Below, one piece after another: positions 47,119-55,760 of a stretch of 64,000 nucleotides of DNA; positions within the stretch are counted from its first letter, which is position 1; every line of letters starts with the position of its first letter. The notes under the pieces are model-generated. The model was not told the origin of the DNA. It saw only the letters and a list, made by a program, of their open reading frames with translations, and did no database searches. The position numbers and the translations under genes are program-made. This DNA is from Mesorhizobium jarvisii (GTDB taxonomy: Bacteria > Pseudomonadota > Alphaproteobacteria > Rhizobiales > Rhizobiaceae), in the NCBI RefSeq assembly GCF_003601985.1, contig NZ_QZXA01000004.1, positions 372,001-436,000 of the forward strand, in the 5' to 3' direction.

Positions 47119-48042
47119 ATGAACGCCGCGCTGAAGACATGTGCTGCCCTTGTGGTTATGCACGGCGCGCTCTGCTGTGGTCCGGCGCGGGCCGACTGGC
47201 GCGACGATATCGGCACATTCCGCATTGGCATCGTCGCCGAGCCCGGCGCCGGCAACACCGTTCCGGGACTGGCGCTGCTGACGCAATCCTTTACCAACGC
47301 CCTTGGCATGAAGGTGGAGTTCGTCGTTGCGCGCGATTACGCGGCACTGATCGAGGCGCAGGCCAACGCCCGGATCGAGTATGCCATCTATTCGACGACG
47401 GCCTACGCGACGGCGCTGCAGCGTTGCGGATGTGTCGAACCGCTTGTGGCTCCGGTCGATTCCGATGGTGCGGCCGGCATCCGCTCCGTGCTGTTGACCC
47501 GGGACGGCAAGCTGTCCGGCCTGGCGGCGATGGAGACGCACCGGATCGCCATGCCGCCGCCGGACAGTGTCGGGGGCTCGCTTTTGCCGCTGACAGAGCT
47601 GGCCGCCGAACACGCTGAGATTGCGGACGATGCCCCGTTTCTCATCCATACCGATACGGCGTCCGCGGCGGAAACCATGCTTGTCGACGGCCGGGCCGAC
47701 GCCACGTTCGGCTGGGTGAGGGCCGCGGCCGACGGCCAGCCGCTGCTATCCGGTGGCACGCAGGCCAGGCTCGAAGCGGCCGGCCTTTCGCCATCGGCCC
47801 TCCAGGTCGTGTGGATGTCGAGCCTGCTGAGATACGGTCCCCATGCCGTGCGCAGCGATCTCGACCCGGAAGCCAGGCGCCGGCTGACCGTGTTTCTCAC
47901 CAACCTCAAATCGACGACGCCGGATGTCTACGATCTCCTGGAATCGAAGCACTCCGGCGGCTTTCTGACCGTGGCCCGAAAGGATTATGCGACGGCCGAG
48001 GCCATCGTGCGCCTGGGGTCGGCCGATGGTGGCCGGCAGTAA
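47119..48042 (+). CDS. PhnD-like periplasmic substrate-binding protein beside the Tad locus
   Basis: A 307-residue exported protein. A signal peptide is likely (hydrophobic residues 6-20, cleavage near ADW). The body starts FRIGIVAEPGAG and continues with an IEYAIYSTTAYATALQ block, the two-domain PhnD/phosphonate-binding pattern. No permease or ATPase gene is next to it, so it may not feed an ABC transporter. It is convergent with a TadE-like gene (6-bp gap), and PhnD-like genes recur beside Tad loci in this order. ATG 47119 is preferred over 47101. Confidence 0.82.
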   Translation: MNAALKTCAALVVMHGALCCGPARADWRDDIGTFRIGIVAEPGAGNTVPGLALLTQSFTNALGMKVEFVVARDYAALIEAQANARIEYAIYSTTAYATALQRCGCVEPLVAPVDSDGAAGIRSVLLTRDGKLSGLAAMETHRIAMPPPDSVGGSLLPLTELAAEHAEIADDAPFLIHTDTASAAETMLVDGRADATFGWVRAAADGQPLLSGGTQARLEAAGLSPSALQVVWMSSLLRYGPHAVRSDLDPEARRRLTVFLTNLKSTTPDVYDLLESKHSGGFLTVARKDYATAEAIVRLGSADGGRQ

Positions 48043-48048
48043 AAGGCT

Positions 48049-48672
48049 TCAGCAATCGCCGCAGGGGATGGTCAGGCTTCTGCGCGGACGCAGATAGTAG
48101 GTCTCGCCCATCGGGATCGTGGTGGTGAGGGATTTGGTCAGCCCAAGCTTTTGTTGGGTGTCCGTCGTCCAGCCTATGATCGGCGTATAGCTCAGATTGC
48201 TGTCCACGCGGATGAGAAAGGTGCCGGCCACCTTGAGCGTTGCCGGAACCGTTGTGGCCGTGCCCGCGGCGGCCGCGGCACTATAGACGCCAGTGTCAAC
48301 CTTGCGCGACCACACGACCAGGACCTTGGGCGGTGTATCGGTGGTGACCTGTATTGCCGTGATGGTGATGTTCGGGGTCGAGCGGTTGTAGGGCTGAATG
48401 GTCGAGGTGCCGATTTTCATGATGGCGTCGAGATCCGCCTTGACGATGGTCGGCTGCTGCGTGACGAGATCGGCAACCATGCTGCCGATGCGGCTGACCT
48501 TCTTGCTGGTCTCGATGGCCTGCGAAGCCTCCATGGTCATGAAATACATGACCAGCAGAATCGGAACGATAAGAGCGAACTCGACCGCCGCGATGCCCTT
48601 GCGGTTAGACCAGAATCCGATCGCCCTGCTCCAGGACTCCGCAATTTTCAGATGTGCCCCCGCACGCATCAT
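48049..48672 (-). CDS. TadE/TadG-family pseudopilin
   Basis: A 207-residue protein. Near residue 25 comes the prepilin-peptidase motif Gly|IAAVEF followed by a hydrophobic helix (LIVPILLVMYFMTM), as in TadE/G minor pilins processed by CpaA/TadV. The remaining 160 residues form a periplasmic domain. Two consecutive ATGs start it (48672, 48669). It is paired with a second TadE-like gene just upstream on the same strand. These minor pilins are needed for Flp pilus assembly in related systems. Confidence 0.88.
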   Translation of the reverse strand: MMRAGAHLKIAESWSRAIGFWSNRKGIAAVEFALIVPILLVMYFMTMEASQAIETSKKVSRIGSMVADLVTQQPTIVKADLDAIMKIGTSTIQPYNRSTPNITITAIQVTTDTPPKVLVVWSRKVDTGVYSAAAAAGTATTVPATLKVAGTFLIRVDSNLSYTPIIGWTTDTQQKLGLTKSLTTTIPMGETYYLRPRRSLTIPCGDC

Positions 48673-48706
48673 GGCATTTGCCTTTTTCTTGTTGGTAGTT
48701 CCGAAC

Positions 48707-49297
48707 TCAATTGTCGAACGGCTCGTTCTGCCAGGTCACCGACGCAAAATGCAGCGTCCTGCCACCACTCAGATTGGCCATCGACTTGGCCATCAGATCG
48801 GTCATGACAGGCCATTTATAGAAGACCCGCAGCATGTTCTTCGATTCCGCCAGGCCAGGCGTGTTTGCGAAAGTCTGTGAGTTCGTGCCTTGCATCAGCA
48901 CGACATCGCCGTTCTGAATCTTGAAGGTCGCGGTGGCCGCGTCCGCGAAGGTCGGATACTCGCGAAGGTCCACCAGCAGCTGTTGCGGGCAATCCGTGGA
49001 GACGATGATCTGCAGCCTGCCGCAGATCAGGGTCGTCAATTTGCTCCCGGCGACATCGGCCGGCCGCAGCTGGCCCGTGCGCAACTGACGCGCGACATCG
49101 TCGGTGATGTTGGCCATCACTTCCTGGCCGGCGAACGAGATGCAGCTTTCAAGGATGGCGAATACGAGGAGGGCGAACGGCAATGCAAGTATCGAGAATT
49201 CGATGGCCGTGCTGCCACGGCGATTGCGAACGAAGCGCGTCAGAAACCCGGCGCGCTCCGCCTTGTGCTGATCTGTCGAGCTGAATTCGTTGCCCAT
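48707..49297 (-). CDS. TadE/TadG-family pseudopilin, second copy
   Basis: A 196-residue protein with the prepilin-type site Gly|STAIEF near residue 28 and a hydrophobic helix (ILALPFALLVFAILE). The N-terminal residues before the site are hydrophilic, as in TadE. It lies 34 bp upstream of the other pseudopilin gene and is likely co-transcribed with it. AGGAACAGG precedes ATG 49297; a longer frame from 49351 is unlikely. Confidence 0.88.
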   Translation of the reverse strand: MGNEFSSTDQHKAERAGFLTRFVRNRRGSTAIEFSILALPFALLVFAILESCISFAGQEVMANITDDVARQLRTGQLRPADVAGSKLTTLICGRLQIIVSTDCPQQLLVDLREYPTFADAATATFKIQNGDVVLMQGTNSQTFANTPGLAESKNMLRVFYKWPVMTDLMAKSMANLSGGRTLHFASVTWQNEPFDN

Positions 49298-49436
49298 GTC
49301 CTGTTCCTGCCACCCCTGGACGGTTCCGACAGGTGTATTAGCGCAAACCAATTGAGGCCCGGTTTGAATGATCGTTAAAGTCGGCGCGGGCGCCTTAACC
49401 GGCCGGTAACCTGGACAGGCTGGTGGGGCGCGCAGC

Positions 49437-49859
49437 CTACTTGCTTGCGCTCATCTCGGCCTCGGAGGATTTTTCGGCCTCGCTCTTGTAGGAGCTTTCG
49501 CAATAGGGCGTGCAAGACATGGTCTGGACCTCGGCACGCCGGTAAATGCGAACCGACGAGGCCGCCTGCCGCACGACGGTAACCTGCGCGTCGACGATCG
49601 GGCTGCCCTCCTGGTCGAGAACGACGAGATTGGTGACACCGAAACCCTTGCCGGTGAGCACGATCGTGGAGGCGTCCTGGACGGAGGCATCGGCGATGGC
49701 CGGGTTGCCGACGACGATCGTGTCGGCGGGACGCGACAACTTCACGATCTTGGCCTGATTCATCGTCACTTCGATATCGGCGGCGGCCATGGCTGGCGTG
49801 ATCAAGCTCGTGGCGGCAAGAAGCACGGCAATCAGGATTGAGGATCTCTGCACGGCCAT
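49437..49859 (-). CDS. Stand-alone secretin N-domain (CpaC N-terminal-like) protein
   Basis: A 140-residue exported protein with a signal peptide (LIAVLLAATSLITPAMAA). The body VKLSRPADTIVVGNPAIADA is parallel to the N-terminal domain of the CpaC secretin in this same locus (VVIDLPSDAYDILVANPTVADA), but the secretin barrel is absent. A short Cys-containing C-terminus (MSCTPYCESS) follows. It is divergent from the Flp pilin gene and could bind the secretin or its partners. The family match (pilus assembly N-terminal domain) is strong; the job is inferred. Confidence 0.85.
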   Translation of the reverse strand: MAVQRSSILIAVLLAATSLITPAMAAADIEVTMNQAKIVKLSRPADTIVVGNPAIADASVQDASTIVLTGKGFGVTNLVVLDQEGSPIVDAQVTVVRQAASSVRIYRRAEVQTMSCTPYCESSYKSEAEKSSEAEMSASK

Positions 49860-50215
49860 CGATGCGCTCCCGCAAGCAAACTGTTCAACGGAACATGAAC
49901 GAGATTGGTGAACCAACGGTTAAGTCCGCTTGCCGACGCCGGATGTGACGATCGGCGTGGCTGTTCACATGGCCGGATCCGCGCCGGTCGCAAGCTTTGC
50001 CAAAGCCCTTGCCTTTTGCGGCATTGGCTTGGGAAACAGTACATTAGCCAGCGCTTAGCGTCGGGTTAACCACGCGCTCCGTTCGAGCCGGGAAAGGAAT
50101 CGGTAAGGCTGTTTATTAAGCCGATCGAAAGAGCTTCTCCCTAGATTGGCAGCATCCGATCAACCATCACAGAAGTTGACGGAAGTGCTGTAACACGTGG
50201 AGTAGGAGCTCTCGA
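49860..50215. promoter_or_regulatory. Divergent promoter region upstream of flp pilin
   Basis: This 356-bp gap carries TTAACCAC at 50066-50073 (plus strand) and its mirror form TTAACCGT on the minus strand (49917-49924), each one base from the CtrA half-site TTAACCAT. No sigma-54 -24/-12 pair was identified. GTAGGAG precedes the pilin ATG. CtrA controls pilA in Caulobacter, so this is suggestive only. Confidence 0.4.
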
Positions 50216-50392
50216 ATGTCTAACCTTTTTGCACGTTTCGTGAAGGACGAATCCGGCGCGACCGCTATCGAATATGGTCTGATCGCCGCCCTCATCGCGC
50301 TCGCCATCATCACCGGCGCCGGCGCCCTCGGCAATGCAATCAATGCCAAGTTCTCAAACATCGGCAACACCCTGAACTCCAGCGGCAGCTAA
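50216..50392 (+). CDS. flp: Flp/Fap-type major pilin
   Basis: A 58-residue prepilin. The Flp motif sits at residues 14-20: Gly14|ATAIEY with the essential Glu and Tyr five and six places after the cleavage glycine. A hydrophobic helix (GLIAALIALAIITGAGAL) and a short Asn/Ser-rich tail follow. After cleavage by CpaA it forms the Tad pilus. It is too short for many ORF callers. Start ATG 50216 has GTAGGAG nine bases upstream. It stands alone between its promoter region and a terminator. Confidence 0.93.
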   Translation: MSNLFARFVKDESGATAIEYGLIAALIALAIITGAGALGNAINAKFSNIGNTLNSSGS

Positions 50393-50429
50393 TCCGCTTA
50401 TTGCTGAACGTTCAGATTGTCTTTCGGAC

Positions 50430-50460
50430 AGGGGCCGCCCATGTGGGCGGCCCTTGTTTA
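50430..50460 (+). terminator. Terminator of the flp pilin gene
   Basis: A perfect 9-bp stem (50432-50440 with 50445-50453) extended by G-U and A-U pairs, ATGT loop and TTGTTTATTG tail. It lies 38 bp after the pilin stop and should make pilin mRNA mostly monocistronic. Confidence 0.8.
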
Positions 50461-50560
50461 TTGTTGCTTGTCGAAGTCGCGGCCGACAGAGCCGCGTGTT
50501 CATCCCAGACCTCATCAATCGTTAATCGATCCATTCTAGATTGAGCCCGTAACAATAGGC

Positions 50561-51088
50561 ATGGCGCCGATGCTTGAAGCCCTGATCTTCGTCGTCTTTC
50601 CGTTCTGCATGCTGTTTGCAGCGATTTCCGACATGCTGTCGATGACAATTGCCAATCGCGTGTCGGTGCTGCTTGTCGTCGTGTTCGCGCTGGTCGCGCC
50701 GCTGACGGGTATGGAATGGGCAGCCTATGGCTGGCATTTCGCCGCCGGCGCCTTGGTCCTTGCCGTGACGTTCGGCCTGTTCGCGATGGGTGGCATGGGA
50801 GGCGGCGACGCCAAGCTGCTGGCCGCGACGGCCGTGTGGATGGGGCTGAACATCCAGCTCGTCCAATACCTTGTGGTCTCGACACTCATCGGCGGCCTGC
50901 TGACGATCGCCATCCTGCTGTACCGGAAGTCGCCGCTGGCGGTTATGACGGGCCGCAATCCGTTCCTGCGCCATTTCGCGGAAGAGTCGGTCGGGATTCC
51001 CTACGGGATCGCGCTCGGCCTTGGCGGGCTGCTGACCTATCCGGATTCGCCTTTGATGGTGTGGGCGCTGGCCAGGCTTGCGAGCTGA
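50561..51088 (+). CDS. cpaA: Prepilin peptidase CpaA/TadV
   Basis: A 175-residue membrane aspartyl protease. Catalytic aspartates are visible in AAISDMLSMTIANR and in GGGDAKLLAATAVWMGL, between hydrophobic helices, as in TadV. It cleaves Flp and the TadE-like pseudopilins. A second in-frame ATG (50570) is an alternative. It is separated from the pilin gene by a terminator and from cpaB by a 215-bp AT-rich gap. Confidence 0.93.
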   Translation: MAPMLEALIFVVFPFCMLFAAISDMLSMTIANRVSVLLVVVFALVAPLTGMEWAAYGWHFAAGALVLAVTFGLFAMGGMGGGDAKLLAATAVWMGLNIQLVQYLVVSTLIGGLLTIAILLYRKSPLAVMTGRNPFLRHFAEESVGIPYGIALGLGGLLTYPDSPLMVWALARLAS

Positions 51089-51180
51089 ACGCGATCTGTT
51101 TTCCATTTCCCCGACCGCATTGCCAGGCCGGCTTTGAAATGAGCATTGGCCAGGCCCCTTGAATCCGTGGCGGCACGATC

Positions 51181-51240
51181 CAGCTAATTTATGTAAACCT
51201 TAAATTAATCACGATCGTAAGCATTACATTAACCTTGTTT
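51181..51240 (+). promoter_or_regulatory. AT-rich promoter island upstream of cpaB
   Basis: In a GC-rich locus this 60-bp stretch is strikingly AT-rich and has direct repeats TAAACCTT (51194-51201) and TTAACCTT (51229-51236), 35 bp apart, plus TTAA at 51205-51208. It is likely the promoter of the cpaB-to-tadC transcript and may bind CtrA or another regulator. Confidence 0.45.
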
Positions 51241-51303
51241 TGACGATTGCCGCTGCAAAGTCCGGCTTGGCTACGTGGTTTGCCAAGGGCGAGGTTCGGA
51301 CAG

Positions 51304-52119
51304 ATGCCAGCATCCCGACTTATTATTCTGAGCGTGGCGGTGGCCGCGGCGGGTGGCGCTGGCTATGTCGCGAAGAACATGGTCGCAGCGCCGCCGCCGC
51401 AGATCGTGGTCGATTCCGGCCCCCAAGCTCCCGCCGTGCCCCTGCAGGACGTGCTTGTGCTCTCGGGCGATGTCGCGATGGGCAACGCGCTTCAGAACAA
51501 CATTTCCTGGCAATCCTGGCCGGCCGACGGCGTCAACGCGAATTTCATCACCAAGGCCAATGCTCCCGACGCCCTGGAGAAATTGAAGGGATCGATCGCC
51601 CGTGTGCCGATGTATGCCGGTGAGCCGGTGCGGCGTTCCAAGCTGATCGGCGAGGGGCAGAGCTTCATGTCGTCCATCCTGCCCTCCGGGATGCGGGCGG
51701 TCGCCACGACCATCTCGGCCGACACTTCGGCCGGCGGCTTCATCCTTCCCAACGATTTCGTCGACGTCATCATGACCCGCAGGGCGGATGCCAACAGCGG
51801 CAGCACCGGCTTCAACACCGAAACCATCCTCAAGAACATCCGCGTCCTGGCAATCGACCAGACGATCCAGGAAGACGAGGAGGGCAAGAAGACCAGGGTG
51901 GGCCAGACCGCCACGCTGGAGCTGACGCCCAAGCAGGCGGAGATCATCACCGTCGCCCAGCAGATGGCGGATCGCCTGACGCTGGCCTTGCGCGCGGTCG
52001 CGGACACCCAGGAAAAGAATGTGGGCGAGGCCGACTATCTCGTTTCCGGCAATGGCCGCAAGGGAACGGTGAGACTGATCAAGTCGGGCGAAGTCTCCGA
52101 AGTAGGGGCAAGGAAATGA
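51304..52119 (+). CDS. cpaB: Tad pilus assembly protein CpaB/RcpC
   Basis: A 271-residue protein with an N-terminal membrane anchor (RLIILSVAVAAAGGAGYVA) and an SAF-type beta-clip domain from about residue 50 (VLVLSGDVAMGNALQ...). CpaB/RcpC helps secretin assembly or gating in the periplasm. ATG 51304 gives the usual start; the frame is open further upstream without family sequence. Its stop overlaps the cpaC start (ATGA). Confidence 0.9.
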   Translation: MPASRLIILSVAVAAAGGAGYVAKNMVAAPPPQIVVDSGPQAPAVPLQDVLVLSGDVAMGNALQNNISWQSWPADGVNANFITKANAPDALEKLKGSIARVPMYAGEPVRRSKLIGEGQSFMSSILPSGMRAVATTISADTSAGGFILPNDFVDVIMTRRADANSGSTGFNTETILKNIRVLAIDQTIQEDEEGKKTRVGQTATLELTPKQAEIITVAQQMADRLTLALRAVADTQEKNVGEADYLVSGNGRKGTVRLIKSGEVSEVGARK

Positions 52120-53642
52120 GGCTAAGCGGTAAACTGCCGGCAATCGCAGCCGCGGCATTGGGCCTGCTGCTCGTCGGAACGAATGTGCAGGGCGTCGTCG
52201 AGGCGAAGAGCACGCAGGTATCGGCCACGACAGCCACGCAGCGCGTCAAGCTCGGCCTCAACAAATCGGTGGTCATCGACCTGCCGAGCGATGCCTACGA
52301 CATTCTCGTCGCCAACCCGACCGTTGCCGATGCGGTGACCCGCACCGCAAGGCGTATCTATCTGTTCGGCAAATCGGTCGGCGAGACCAACATTTTCGTC
52401 TTCGGTCCGAACGGCGAACAGATCGCCAGCCTGGACCTGGCAGTCGAACGCGACGTCGCCGGCCTGGAGGACTATATCAAGCGTTTCCTTCCGACCTCGG
52501 ACGTCAAGGTGGAACTGCTGAACGACAACGTCGTCTTGACCGGAATGGTCGATACACCGTTGGACGCGAAGCGGGCGGTCGACCTGGCGACGATCTTCGT
52601 CTCCGGCGGTGAAGCAACGACCGGACAGTATTCGCAGACCGCGGCCGGCGGCTCGGCCCAGGGCGGCGTCGACATCAACAACCCCGACCAGGAACGACGC
52701 GTCTCGAAGATCGTCAATCTTCTGCAGATCATCGGCGACGACCAGGTCACGCTCAAGGTGACCGTCGCTGAAGTCAGTCGCTCCGTGATGAAGCAGCTCG
52801 GCGTCAACATGATCGCCAGCGGCAACAGCAACGGTATCAGCTGGAATGCGCTGGGCTCGCAGAATTACGGCTTGGGCAAACCGCTATCGCAGTACTCAGG
52901 CTTTGGCCTCGGCAACCCAGGCTCGCCCTTTCAGGCCTACATAAATGCGATGGAACAGTCGGGAGTCATGAAAACCCTGGCTGAACCGACGTTGACGGCG
53001 GTCTCGGGTGAGAAGGCGACATTCAAGGTCGGCGGTGAGTTCAACATCATTACCCAGCGCTCACAGAACGTATCACAACAGAACCAGACCGGTCAGATTA
53101 CGTACACCAACCAGCAGATCGAATACGGCATTGGCCTCGAGTTCCAGCCAGTCGTGCTGTCGGCCGGCCGGATCAGCCTCAAGGTCAGGACCTCGGTGTC
53201 GGAGCCAACGACGGAAGGCGCCACCACCGTCGAAGGCGCGGGCAACTTGCCTGGAACCACATTGTTGTCGATCCGCAAGCGCCTGGCTGACACAACGGTC
53301 GAGTTGCCTTCCGGCGGCTCCATGATGATTGCGGGTCTGGTCCGAGACGACGTGCGACAAGCGGTCTCCGGACTGCCAGGTCTGGCCAAGATACCGGTCC
53401 TTGGCACCTTGTTCCGCAGCCGGGACTTCGTGCGCAACGAAAGCGAGCTGGTGATTTTCATCACGCCCTATCTGGCGAAGCCGGTGGCACGCAACGATCT
53501 CGCCAAGCCAGACGACAACTTCAACCCTGCCAGCGACGGCGCCGCCAACTTCCTTGGCAAGGTCAATCGCGTCTACGGCACCATGCAGACCGATAAGCCC
53601 AACGGCCGTTACCACGGCGTTGTCGGCTACATCTACAAGTGA
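52116..53642 (+). CDS. cpaC: Tad pilus secretin CpaC/RcpA
   Basis: A 508-residue outer-membrane secretin. A signal peptide precedes the N-terminal domain (LGLNKSVVIDLPSDAYD), then a BON-like segment and the secretin barrel with VPS-type ends LAEPTLTAVSGEKATFKVGGE and PVLGTLFRSRDF. It should form the multimeric pore through which the pilus passes. It is the central gene of the cpaBCDEF run, coupled at both ends by overlapping starts and stops. Confidence 0.95.
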   Translation: MRLSGKLPAIAAAALGLLLVGTNVQGVVEAKSTQVSATTATQRVKLGLNKSVVIDLPSDAYDILVANPTVADAVTRTARRIYLFGKSVGETNIFVFGPNGEQIASLDLAVERDVAGLEDYIKRFLPTSDVKVELLNDNVVLTGMVDTPLDAKRAVDLATIFVSGGEATTGQYSQTAAGGSAQGGVDINNPDQERRVSKIVNLLQIIGDDQVTLKVTVAEVSRSVMKQLGVNMIASGNSNGISWNALGSQNYGLGKPLSQYSGFGLGNPGSPFQAYINAMEQSGVMKTLAEPTLTAVSGEKATFKVGGEFNIITQRSQNVSQQNQTGQITYTNQQIEYGIGLEFQPVVLSAGRISLKVRTSVSEPTTEGATTVEGAGNLPGTTLLSIRKRLADTTVELPSGGSMMIAGLVRDDVRQAVSGLPGLAKIPVLGTLFRSRDFVRNESELVIFITPYLAKPVARNDLAKPDDNFNPASDGAANFLGKVNRVYGTMQTDKPNGRYHGVVGYIYK

Positions 53643-53656
53643 ATGGGGAAGCCGAC

Positions 53657-54394
53657 ATGTCTCAGTCAGCGTTGAAGACAAGGACCATCGCCACGACGAT
53701 GCGCGCCAGCCATTCGCGGACCGGCCTGCGGGTGCTGCCGGTTCTGGCGGCAGCGATGACCGCCCTGCTTGCCGGGTGCGCCCAGCGCGACAGCATCACC
53801 GTCGGCGCCATTCCGGACGACTATCGCACCAACCATCCGATCGTCATCGCGGAGAAGAACCAGAAGATCGACCTGCCTGTCGGCGCCGGCGACCGCGGCA
53901 TGACCGGTTCGCAGCGCGACACGCTGCTGGGTTTCCTTGACGGCTATGACAAGAGTGCCGCTCCGTCATTGACCATCCAGATACCGAGCGGATCGGCCAA
54001 CGAGGTTGCCGCGACGGCGGCCGGACGTGATTTCGCCAGGCTCGCGGTCGCCAGCGGTATCAAACGCAACCGCATCGTCGTCACCTCCTATCAGGCCGGA
54101 TCGAGCGAGACATCGGCTCCGGTTCGCGTCTCCTATATCGCGGTGAGGGCGCAGACAGACAAATGCGGGCGCTGGCCCGATGATCTGCTCGAGACGTCGG
54201 AAAACAAGCATTATGCCGACTTCGGCTGCTCCTATCAGAACAATCTCGCTGCCCAGATGGCCAACCCGGGTGATCTGCTCGGGCCGCGCAAACAGAGCAC
54301 CATCGACGCGGAAAATCGCGGCGCGGTGATCGATGTCTACCGCGCCAGGGGCATTTCGGGTGAATTCCTGGGCAATTCAGAAGTGACCTACTAA
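53657..54394 (+). CDS. cpaD: Tad pilus lipoprotein CpaD
   Basis: A 245-residue lipoprotein with signal and lipobox LLAG|C around residue 37. The body contains DYRTNHPIVIAEKNQKIDL and the conserved CGRWPDDL with NHxDFGC-like ending (YADFGCSYQNN), both CpaD marks. It acts as a pilotin-like partner of CpaC. ATG 53657 has GGGGAAG upstream; the GTG at 53639 overlapping the cpaC stop is an alternative. Confidence 0.92.
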   Translation: MSQSALKTRTIATTMRASHSRTGLRVLPVLAAAMTALLAGCAQRDSITVGAIPDDYRTNHPIVIAEKNQKIDLPVGAGDRGMTGSQRDTLLGFLDGYDKSAAPSLTIQIPSGSANEVAATAAGRDFARLAVASGIKRNRIVVTSYQAGSSETSAPVRVSYIAVRAQTDKCGRWPDDLLETSENKHYADFGCSYQNNLAAQMANPGDLLGPRKQSTIDAENRGAVIDVYRARGISGEFLGNSEVTY

Positions 54395-54446
54395 GCCACC
54401 TTCGGGAAAGAGACGCCACGGAAAGAAAAAGGCCACGGAAAAGAGC

Positions 54447-55736
54447 ATGACCATGAGCAATCTTGCCTATGACGCCACCGCGGACGGCGGTGATACATCG
54501 CCGCAGGACATCGCCGCGATGCAGGCGTTGCGGCCGGTTCCGCGCATCTCGATCCAGGCATTCTGCGAGACCGAGGGCGTTGCCAATCCGGTCGAGCGCG
54601 CCGGCGAGGACCGCCGTATGACCAAGGCCCATCTCAAGGTCCATATGGGCGGCATTCCCACGGCGATCGAGTTCTACCAGTCGGCGCCGACCCCGAACCT
54701 GATCCTGCTGGAGTCACGCAGCGAACCCAAGCAATTGCTGGAGCAACTCGCCCAGCTCTCTGAGTACTGCGATCCATCCTCGAAAGTGGTGGTGATCGGC
54801 CATTACAATGATGTCGGTCTCTATCGCGAACTCATCCGCTCCGGCATCTCCGAATATGTCATCGCGCCCGTTTCGATGGCCGACATCGTCAGTGTCGTGT
54901 CGTCGATTTTCGTCGATCCGGAGGCTGAACCGATCGGCCGTTCGATCGCCTTTGTCGGCGCCAAGGGCGGTGTGGGCTCTTCGACCATCGCCCACAATGT
55001 CGCCTGGGCAATGTCCTCCCTGTTCAAATCCGAGGTCGTCGTCGCCGACCTCGATCTCGCCTTCGGCACGGCCAACATCAATTTCGACCAGGATCCGGCA
55101 CAGGGCATCGCCGAAGCGGTTTTCTCGCCCGAACGCGTCGACGAAGTCTATCTCGATCGGCTGCTGACGCAGTGCGCCGAGCATTTGTCGTTGCTCGCCG
55201 CGCCCTCGACGCTGGAACGCGTCTACGACTTCGATCCCGATGCCTTTGCGCAGCTTGTCGATACCGCGCAGCGCAGCGTGCCGCTTCTGGTCCTGGACGT
55301 CCCCCATGTCTGGACGGGCTGGGCCAAGAACACGCTGGTCAAGGCCGACGAGATCGTCATCACGGCGACCCCGGAACTGGCCAATCTGCGCAACACCAAG
55401 AACATGGTCGACATGCTCAAGCGGCTTCGCCCCAACGACCCGCCGCCGAAGCTGATCATCAACCAGGCCGGCGTTCCCAAGCGGCCGGAAATTTCGCCGT
55501 CCGATTTCGCCGAGCCGCTCGGCCTGACGCCGATGTCGGTCATCGGCTTCGATCCATTGCTGTTCGGCAATGCCGCCAACAACGGGCGGATGCTCGGCGA
55601 GATGGACGCCAAGAACCCGGTTGTCGCGATCATCAACGAGATTGCGCACGTGCTGACCGGGCGAAGCGAAATCCGCACGAAAAAGAAGGCTGGCCTGGGC
55701 AGTCTGCTCGGCAAGCTCTCGCGCAACAAGAAGTGA
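54447..55736 (+). CDS. cpaE: Tad pilus localisation ATPase CpaE (TadZ)
   Basis: A 429-residue protein. Residues about 60-155 look like a receiver domain without a phosphorylatable Asp (LILLESRSEP), the atypical receiver of TadZ/CpaE. A ParA-like ATPase follows with the deviant Walker A KGGVGSST (lacking the final Lys-Thr form of kinases). CpaE places the pilus machinery in the cell. Two ATGs lie 6 bp apart (54447, 54453). Confidence 0.93.
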   Translation: MTMSNLAYDATADGGDTSPQDIAAMQALRPVPRISIQAFCETEGVANPVERAGEDRRMTKAHLKVHMGGIPTAIEFYQSAPTPNLILLESRSEPKQLLEQLAQLSEYCDPSSKVVVIGHYNDVGLYRELIRSGISEYVIAPVSMADIVSVVSSIFVDPEAEPIGRSIAFVGAKGGVGSSTIAHNVAWAMSSLFKSEVVVADLDLAFGTANINFDQDPAQGIAEAVFSPERVDEVYLDRLLTQCAEHLSLLAAPSTLERVYDFDPDAFAQLVDTAQRSVPLLVLDVPHVWTGWAKNTLVKADEIVITATPELANLRNTKNMVDMLKRLRPNDPPPKLIINQAGVPKRPEISPSDFAEPLGLTPMSVIGFDPLLFGNAANNGRMLGEMDAKNPVVAIINEIAHVLTGRSEIRTKKKAGLGSLLGKLSRNKK

Positions 55737-55760
55737 CGTTTTTGGAACCGGTAGTCGATC

